Assembly (NCBI RefSeq): GCF_008692035.1
Contig: NZ_VTFG01000001.1
Span: 806,001 to 870,000, forward strand
Source: Pseudomonas marginalis
GTDB lineage: Bacteria; Pseudomonadota; Gammaproteobacteria; Pseudomonadales; Pseudomonadaceae
Length of the DNA stretch: 64,000 nt
Direction: 5' to 3'
The position numbers and the translations under genes were made by a program. The notes beneath the pieces were generated by a model that saw only the letters and a program-made list of their open reading frames with translations, searched no databases and had not been told where the DNA came from. Shown here in pieces: positions 58,958-64,000 of the stretch (position 1 is its first letter; each line of letters begins with the position of its first letter).

Positions 58958-60505
58958 TCAGTGCGTGGCCAGTTGCGCCTCGCTGCGTTCCTGTTCGCGC
59001 AGGGGGCGCACCAGCCAGGTGACCACCACGGTCAGCACCAGCAGAATCACCGCCAGCGCCCAGAGCACGCCGTGGAAGGCGCTGTCATAGCCGCCGATAA
59101 ACAGGCTGTGCACCGTCGCCGCTTGCTCCGCGCCCAGGGTTTGCAGGGACCCGGTGAGGTTGCCGGCGGCGACGTCATCGATCCAGCGTTGCAGGGTCGC
59201 CGGGTCGGGCGCCAGGCGGCTCAGCGTGCCGCGCAACTGGCTGTCGAGCAAGGTCGCCAGCAGCGAGCCATACAAGGCCACCGCAATCGCTTCACTGCCC
59301 AGGCGGAAGGTGTTGAGCAGGCCCGCCGCCATCCCGGCCTTCTGCTCCGGCACGGTCTTGAGCGCCAGGCCATCCACCAGCCCGGCCGACAGGCCCATGC
59401 CAATGCCCACCAGCAACAGCGGCACTGCCAGTTGCCACAGCGCCACACCGACCTGGCTGACCAGCGCCAACGCCACCACACCGACCAGCAACGCAATCAG
59501 GCTGGCCTTGAGAATGCCGATCGCCGACACCCCGCGTGCCGCCCACTTGCCCGCCAGGATCGGGCAAAACAGCATCGGCACCGTCAGCAGCAACATCGCC
59601 AGGCCCGCATGGGTCGCGCTCAATTGCAGCACGCCGAACAGGTAGCTCGGCAGGTACGTGAGCAAGGTCACAAAGCCGAACGACGCCGCCACGGTGACCA
59701 GCGCCAGGCCGACAAAGGGCCCGCGCGCCAGCAGCGACAGGTCGAGCATCGGCTGCAGGTGGCGACGCTCCTGCCAGGTAAACACCGCCAACAGCACCAC
59801 GGCGACCGCCACCAGGCCGAGTACACCGCGGCTGCTCCAGCCCCATTGCGAACCCTGCACAATCGCCACCATCAGCGCCAGCAATGCCAGCACAAACAGT
59901 GTCGCCCCCGGCACATCGAAGCGCGCGGTGCGTTCAGCCAGCACGCCATCGCGGGTAATCAACGGGCTGCCCAGCAGCACGATCACCAGGGTCACCCCAT
60001 GGGCCCAGAAAATCGCGCGCCAGCCGACGCTGTCCAGCAGCAGGCCGGACAAGGTCGGGCCCAGGCTCACGCCCAGGCCGGCAACGGTGCCGAACAGGGC
60101 AAACGCGCGCAGCCGCGCCGGGCCGCTGAAGTGGGTGGACAAAATCGCGATGCCGCAGGAAAAGATCGCCGCCGCCCCGATGCCCGCCAGCCCCCGCGCC
60201 GCATCCAGCAGCCAGGCGCTCTCGGCCACGGCGGACAGCACCGAGGCCACCACGTACAGCGAAGCGCCGGCGACAAAACAGCGTTTGCGCCCGAGCCGAT
60301 CCGCCAGCGCGCCCCACGCCAGGGTGAAGCAGGCAAACGCCAGGTTGAACGCATTGACCACCCATTGCAGGCTGGTCAGCGGCGCCTGGATGTCGGCGCC
60401 GATGGCCGGCAACGCGAGCGCCGTACCCGAGATGGAACTGGGCACGACGAAAATCGCCAGCAGGATGATGGTCAGTAGAGCCGTATCGGCAAAGGTCGTT
60501 TTCAT
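58958..60505 (-). CDS. MFS transporter (DHA2-like, 14 helices)
   Basis: A 515-residue major facilitator with about 14 membrane helices, in the length range of DHA2 drug exporters. The loop 2-3 motif is LADRLGRKRCFV, and the motif C-like helix contains LGVSLGPTLSG. AAGGA precedes ATG 60505; the TTG four codons earlier is less likely. It is the last gene of the AfsA-HAD-P450-MFS operon, 14 bases after the P450, so it probably exports that operon's product or gives self-protection. Confidence 0.9.
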   Translation of the reverse strand: MKTTFADTALLTIILLAIFVVPSSISGTALALPAIGADIQAPLTSLQWVVNAFNLAFACFTLAWGALADRLGRKRCFVAGASLYVVASVLSAVAESAWLLDAARGLAGIGAAAIFSCGIAILSTHFSGPARLRAFALFGTVAGLGVSLGPTLSGLLLDSVGWRAIFWAHGVTLVIVLLGSPLITRDGVLAERTARFDVPGATLFVLALLALMVAIVQGSQWGWSSRGVLGLVAVAVVLLAVFTWQERRHLQPMLDLSLLARGPFVGLALVTVAASFGFVTLLTYLPSYLFGVLQLSATHAGLAMLLLTVPMLFCPILAGKWAARGVSAIGILKASLIALLVGVVALALVSQVGVALWQLAVPLLLVGIGMGLSAGLVDGLALKTVPEQKAGMAAGLLNTFRLGSEAIAVALYGSLLATLLDSQLRGTLSRLAPDPATLQRWIDDVAAGNLTGSLQTLGAEQAATVHSLFIGGYDSAFHGVLWALAVILLVLTVVVTWLVRPLREQERSEAQLATH

Positions 60506-60519
60506 GGGTCCTTCCAAGG

Positions 60520-61737
60520 TCAGGTTGAAGTGAAGCCGTGCACCGGCAAGCGGGCAGGACGGCGCAGGATGATGCCGTCGACCCAGGGCACCTGGTCCGC
60601 CGGCACCGCCAGGCGCAGGTTCGGAAAGCGCTGCACGAGGATCTGCAGCACCGTGGTGATTTCCAGGCGCGCCAGGGCGGCGCCCATGCAGTTGTGCATG
60701 CCGTAGCCGAACTGCAAATGCCGCGCGCCCTTGCGGTCCAGGCGAATCGCCAGGGGCTCGGGGAACGCCGCCGGATCACGGTTGGCGGCAAACGCATCGG
60801 CGTAAATGATGCTGCCTGCGGGAATCAGCCCCCACGGCCCTTCCAGGTCGACGCTGGCCAGGCGCGGAAAGGTCGAGATGGTGCCCAGGGGAATCAGGCG
60901 CAGCAGCTCCTCGACCGCCTCCGGGATCAGCCCCGGATCGTCGACCAATTGCTGCCACAGCTCGGGGGCCGCCAACAGGGTGTACACCGATTTGGTCAGC
61001 ACGGTGAGGATGTTCTGGTCGCCGCCGATCAATACCCCCAGGAGGATGCCCACCAGCTCCTTGTCGTTGAGCGGCGGCTCGCTGTCGGCACGGGTCGCGA
61101 CGAAGCGCTGGATCAGCCCATCGGGAGCGGTGGGCCGCGCACCGGTGACCAGGTCCGTCAGGTAGTTGTACACGCCCCAGAACTGGTTCAGCAGTTCCGG
61201 CACATCGGCGTCCGACGCCACCTGCACGGTATGGCTGAGGGGCCGGTAATACTCACGGTCACTCAAGGGGATACCGAGCAACTGGCAATCCACCGTGGCG
61301 GGGATGTGGTCCAGCACCTGGGCAAACAGATCGGCACCGGGCGCCTGGCGTTGCAGTACATCGAGGCGTTCATGGGTGGCGTGTTCCACCTTGTCGCGCA
61401 GCAACGCCACGCCACTGGGGCTGAAGTCCCGGGCCACCACCTTGCGCAGGCGACCATGGTCGGGGATGTCGTTGTTGAGCAGCAGTTCAGGCGGCGTGAT
61501 GGTCGGCAAAAAGCTCGCGCCGTCTTCTTCGTTGCACGGCGCGCGTATCGCGCGGTTATCCAGCAGCAACGCCTGCACGTGTTCGTAACGGGTCAGGTGA
61601 AAGGCCAGGTGGCCGCTGGGCAGCAGAATCCTCGGCAGGCCATTGGCGGGGCTGGCGGGTTGATAGGCCGGCGGTGCATCCAACTGCGGGATGCGCGCCA
61701 CGGTGACCTCGGGTCTGGCGATCACGGCGATATTCAT
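60520..61737 (-). CDS. Cytochrome P450 with atypical I-helix
   Basis: A 405-residue soluble bacterial P450. The heme ligand is C350 in FGYGMHNCMG, and the ExxR pair is E277/R280. The I-helix, where most P450s have (A/G)Gx(D/E)T for oxygen activation, reads GGDQN at 238-242, so the acid-alcohol pair is Gln-Asn. This suggests unusual chemistry or substrate-assisted proton delivery. It overlaps the HAD gene by one base and is followed by the exporter. It probably tailors the product of the AfsA-like enzyme. Its redox partners are not in the window. Confidence 0.9.
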   Translation of the reverse strand: MNIAVIARPEVTVARIPQLDAPPAYQPASPANGLPRILLPSGHLAFHLTRYEHVQALLLDNRAIRAPCNEEDGASFLPTITPPELLLNNDIPDHGRLRKVVARDFSPSGVALLRDKVEHATHERLDVLQRQAPGADLFAQVLDHIPATVDCQLLGIPLSDREYYRPLSHTVQVASDADVPELLNQFWGVYNYLTDLVTGARPTAPDGLIQRFVATRADSEPPLNDKELVGILLGVLIGGDQNILTVLTKSVYTLLAAPELWQQLVDDPGLIPEAVEELLRLIPLGTISTFPRLASVDLEGPWGLIPAGSIIYADAFAANRDPAAFPEPLAIRLDRKGARHLQFGYGMHNCMGAALARLEITTVLQILVQRFPNLRLAVPADQVPWVDGIILRRPARLPVHGFTST

Positions 61738-62414
61738 CAGGCAGGCTCCACGGCAGGTTGCAACAGGCTGACACCGGTGAAGCGCTGCAGCTGGGCGAGC
61801 GCCTGGTGGTTGTCGATGAAGTGCAGCACTTGCCAGCCGAGCGCGGCGGCGGCTTCGATGTTTTCCGCGACGTCGTCGATCAGCAGGCTGTGCTGCGGTG
61901 CGACGCCCGAGCGCGCAGTCGCCACCTGGAAGAACGCCGGCTCCGGCTTGCGGCTGCGCTCCCGGCTGGAATCGACAATCAGGTCCACCACCTCATCCAG
62001 GCCCACCATCGCCCGCCAATGCCGCTCCCACTCCACCACGTTGTTGGTGAGGATGCCGACGCGAAAACCGGCACGCTTGAGTGCGCGCACGGCGGCCACC
62101 AGCGGCGCATTGGCCGGCACCCCGGCGAACCATTGCGCGCCGAAGGTGTGCAGGTGAGCGCGGGATAAATCGACCTGCGGGTCACGGCGGCGCAGGGCCT
62201 GCGCCAGGCGCTCGCCCCACTCGCGCTCGGTGAGCAAGGCACTCTCCACCGGCGCGAGCATGGGCACGCCCAACTCATCGGCCACATCGCCCATGGCCTG
62301 TTGCAGCACGTGCGGGGCCAGGCCGGTCTTGACCTGGTATTGCTCGAACAGCGCAGGAATCGGCGGCGACAGCACGCCACCGAAATCGAACCAGATAAAT
62401 TGCAGGTCGCTCAT
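61737..62414 (-). CDS. HAD-superfamily hydrolase (probable phosphatase)
   Basis: A 225-residue HAD hydrolase of subclass IA. Motif I is FDFGGV (nucleophile D10), motif II is ILTNN, the motif III lysine lies in RSRKPEPAFF, and motif IV is LLIDDVAENI. The start overlaps the AfsA-like gene by 4 bases. In gamma-butyrolactone biosynthesis a phosphate must be removed after AfsA condenses a beta-ketoacyl chain with dihydroxyacetone phosphate; this enzyme could do that. That role is inferred from the neighbour only. Confidence 0.85.
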   Translation of the reverse strand: MSDLQFIWFDFGGVLSPPIPALFEQYQVKTGLAPHVLQQAMGDVADELGVPMLAPVESALLTEREWGERLAQALRRRDPQVDLSRAHLHTFGAQWFAGVPANAPLVAAVRALKRAGFRVGILTNNVVEWERHWRAMVGLDEVVDLIVDSSRERSRKPEPAFFQVATARSGVAPQHSLLIDDVAENIEAAAALGWQVLHFIDNHQALAQLQRFTGVSLLQPAVEPA

Positions 62415-63421
62415 CGCACACCTCCCGCCACCAGGGCCAAGGGTTGGCTGGCGACCAGCGGCAGCAACTCGAGCTCAGCGGTGGCAATCACCGCGCCGCC
62501 CTGCTCGACCTCCAGCGCCAGGGTGATGCGACCGTGTTCGTCACGGGCCAGGGAGGTCAGGTCCGCACGCACCTGGGTTGGCAAACCAAACTCACCGAAG
62601 CGAGTGAACACCACATGGCAGCGGGATAACAGCAACTGCTCCGGGCCCACCTGCAACTGCCGGTCCGCCGCCACCAGCGCCACTTGGCGGAAGCCTTCGA
62701 GCAACAGCATGCCGGGGATATGGTCGAGGGGGTGGTCGAAGATCGCCGGGTTGTTCAGGTCGACGATCAGCGGCGCCACCAGCGTCGCGGCGCCCTGCTC
62801 CAGTTCACGGCCGAGCACCACATTGTTCAGCCAGTGACGCCCTACGGCGGATGGGCTCAAGGGTGGCGGCAACTGTGCCAATGGGTCGGCGTTGGCGGGA
62901 ATCACCGCCAGGCCACGGGCACGCATCTTGTTCCAGGCCGCGCCGCTCATCCAGCGAATGCTCATGCGTTCGTGGCGTGCAGCCACTTCGCCATTGATGC
63001 TCAGGGACATGTTCAGGGTCACGCCACTGCGCTCGCCGTGACGCAGGTATTCATCCACCACGTAGACATCGATCTCGGCGGATGCCGGACGATCCCCCAC
63101 CACCAATAAACTCCGGTCGGTCACGCGGGTCACACTGTCCAGGTAGATAAACTTGTCCTGGGCGCTGACGTCGAGGAACGCATGGGAGATATAAATTGAC
63201 GCCTGGCGGAATACTTCCAGCAATAACAGCATGTCGTAGTGTGCGGCGCGGTGGGTATGTTCACTGAAGTAACTGTGGGTACGCGGTAGTTGGGCGCTGC
63301 AGCGAAAGTGTCCTTCCTTTACCAGTTCCGCGCCGGTCAGGAACACTTCGCTGACGGCGGCACGGTGCACCATGCTGCGCGGCACGGTGTTCTCGCAACG
63401 AATAGCCAGGGCTTCAGACAT
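62411..63421 (-). CDS. AfsA/ScbA-family butyrolactone biosynthesis protein
   Basis: A 336-residue protein with two A-factor hotdog repeats. Repeat 1 has VHRAAVSEVFLTG (from residue 18) and the helix LLLLEVFRQASIYISH; repeat 2 has FDHPLDHIPGMLLLEGFRQV. These are the signature blocks of AfsA/ScbA enzymes, which join a beta-ketoacyl chain to dihydroxyacetone phosphate to make gamma-butyrolactone signals in Streptomyces. It is first in a four-gene operon with a HAD hydrolase, a P450 and an exporter. A 20-bp palindrome lies 166 bases upstream. AGGAGG just before the ATG supports the start. Confidence 0.9.
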   Translation of the reverse strand: MSEALAIRCENTVPRSMVHRAAVSEVFLTGAELVKEGHFRCSAQLPRTHSYFSEHTHRAAHYDMLLLLEVFRQASIYISHAFLDVSAQDKFIYLDSVTRVTDRSLLVVGDRPASAEIDVYVVDEYLRHGERSGVTLNMSLSINGEVAARHERMSIRWMSGAAWNKMRARGLAVIPANADPLAQLPPPLSPSAVGRHWLNNVVLGRELEQGAATLVAPLIVDLNNPAIFDHPLDHIPGMLLLEGFRQVALVAADRQLQVGPEQLLLSRCHVVFTRFGEFGLPTQVRADLTSLARDEHGRITLALEVEQGGAVIATAELELLPLVASQPLALVAGGVR

Positions 63422-63821
63422 AGCAATCTCCTCCTTTGATTACCGCGAGAAGGCTAAGCTGAAACGTTTTTTCGCCACAACTGACCGAACGGCTAGGTCG
63501 TTGGACATGAACCTGTAGAACTTGCACTTCAGACATGGGCATCTGTCTCCTGATGAGCTTCTCCGTAAGCGTGCAGACCGCCGTACACGTTCATCGCGGT
63601 GAACGTTGTATGCTTTGCGCGGACAACCCGTTCTGGCTGTCAGTACCCTTGTGCAGATAGTCCCTTATATTTTCACTGCGCACTTAGACCCATTTGATCG
63701 AAGCTTATAAGCGCAACTAAATCATCTAGACACCCAACTAATCGTTCTAACTTAGTAGTGAAAATCCACACGCGAAGTTGCTCAAGGTCGTAAAGAACAT
63801 CACGACCTGGAGCAGATTGGC
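63422..63821. other. Divergent control region of the AfsA-like operon and the TonB receptor
   Basis: 400 bases with no gene. It contains the 20-bp palindrome at 63587-63606, an AT-rich stretch around 63700-63760 suited to promoters, and a 7-bp-stem hairpin (63785-63791 with 63802-63808) in the receptor's 5' leader. Confidence 0.5.
63587..63606. promoter_or_regulatory. 20-bp palindromic operator candidate
   Basis: ACGTTCA-N6-TGAACGT is a perfect inverted repeat with a TCGCGG centre, between the AfsA-like gene and the receptor gene. Its length and symmetry suit a TetR- or LuxR-type dimer; butyrolactone receptors of Streptomyces bind palindromes of similar size near their synthase genes. Confidence 0.5.
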
Positions 63822-64000
63822 ATGTTGAAAACAGGATTCACCCTGGCGCCCCTGGCGTGTGCATTGGCCATGGGCGGGCTGACGCTGCCGAGCCTGGCGT
63901 TGGCGCAAAACGACGCGGCGTCGGTACAACGGGTGATTGACTTCAATATCCCCGCAGGCCCCCTGGATGAGGTGCTGCTGAGCATCTCCCAGCAAAGCGG
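63822..64000 (+). CDS. Start of a TonB-dependent receptor with signalling domain (partial)
   Basis: The first 59 codons, running off the right edge. The signal peptide ends near SLALA (residues 23-27); the next residues, VIDFNIPAGPLDEVLLSISQQSG in two blocks, are the beginning of the secretin/TonB short N-terminal domain found in FecA-type transducing receptors. Such receptors import siderophores or similar compounds and signal through FecR and FecI proteins. The matching pair may be the one at 57288-58729. AGCAG is the only ribosome-site-like sequence upstream. Confidence 0.8.
   Translation, partial: MLKTGFTLAPLACALAMGGLTLPSLALAQNDAASVQRVIDFNIPAGPLDEVLLSISQQS

Noticed and set aside
58826..60478. 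A 550-codon open frame on the plus strand, Q/H/R-rich
   Set aside because: Antisense to the MFS transporter; the low-complexity composition is an artefact of antisense transmembrane codons.

Overview
The window looks like a piece of a Pseudomonas chromosome, most likely of the P. fluorescens lineage. The evidence is the high GC in the right half, the typical pseudomonad catabolic and regulatory families, and a left half that is a MobH/MPF-G type integrative conjugative element (ICE) of the kind common in this genus. The assignment rests on gene content only; no rRNA or tRNA gene was found.

Bases 1-19,600 are ICE core. They hold the end of a TraD-type coupling protein, a nearly complete genomic-island type IV secretion operon (TIGR03747, RAQPRD, TIGR03758, 03745, 03750, 03746, 03749, 03752, 03751, 03744, 03756, 03755, TraG), DUF3742, an ArdC-like antirestriction protein and a MobH relaxase (TraI). 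Two insertions interrupt the transfer operon: an AT-rich reverse-strand gene at 1.2-1.9 kb and a small divergent regulator module at 9.6-10.3 kb.

Bases 19,600-33,590 are ICE cargo plus integrase. A 31-bp perfect palindrome marks the core/cargo boundary. The cargo is dense in probable anti-invader systems: a three-gene ABC-3C system (zinc-hook ATPase, middle component, nuclease-like third component); a GHKL ATPase coupled to a protein with two phosphoribosyltransferase-like regions, with a degenerate PLD-like gene upstream (a candidate undescribed system); and a large SF2 helicase with a nuclease-like C-terminus, flanked by 23-bp repeats lying in remnants of one small gene family. A P4-type tyrosine integrase ends the element. 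At about 33,590 the sequence switches abruptly to GC-rich chromosomal DNA inside an araC-type gene that has lost its 3' end.

Bases 33,590-45,300 carry an eight-gene reverse-strand catabolic operon (ThDP enzyme, aldehyde dehydrogenase, SDR, beta-propeller protein, one-domain VOC dioxygenase-like protein, DUF1185 protein, MhpA-like flavin hydroxylase, MhpD-like hydratase), with a divergent IclR regulator and an outer-membrane porin. The aromatic substrate is not known.

Bases 45,300-57,200 look like a nitrogenous-compound uptake and catabolism locus: aldehyde dehydrogenase, two nearly identical APC permeases flanking a chemoreceptor, an AraC regulator, a class III aminotransferase, a second aldehyde dehydrogenase and a cytochrome b561. 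A 17-bp motif occurs four times, each time upstream of and oriented toward one of four genes (both permeases, the chemoreceptor, the aminotransferase). This suggests one regulon that senses, imports and degrades the same compound.

Bases 57,200-64,000 hold a FecI/FecR sigma-regulator pair, then a compact operon AfsA-like butyrolactone synthase, HAD hydrolase, cytochrome P450 and MFS exporter. This looks like a gamma-butyrolactone-type signal or metabolite cassette, rare outside actinomycetes. It is divergent from the start of a TonB-dependent receptor with an N-terminal signalling domain.
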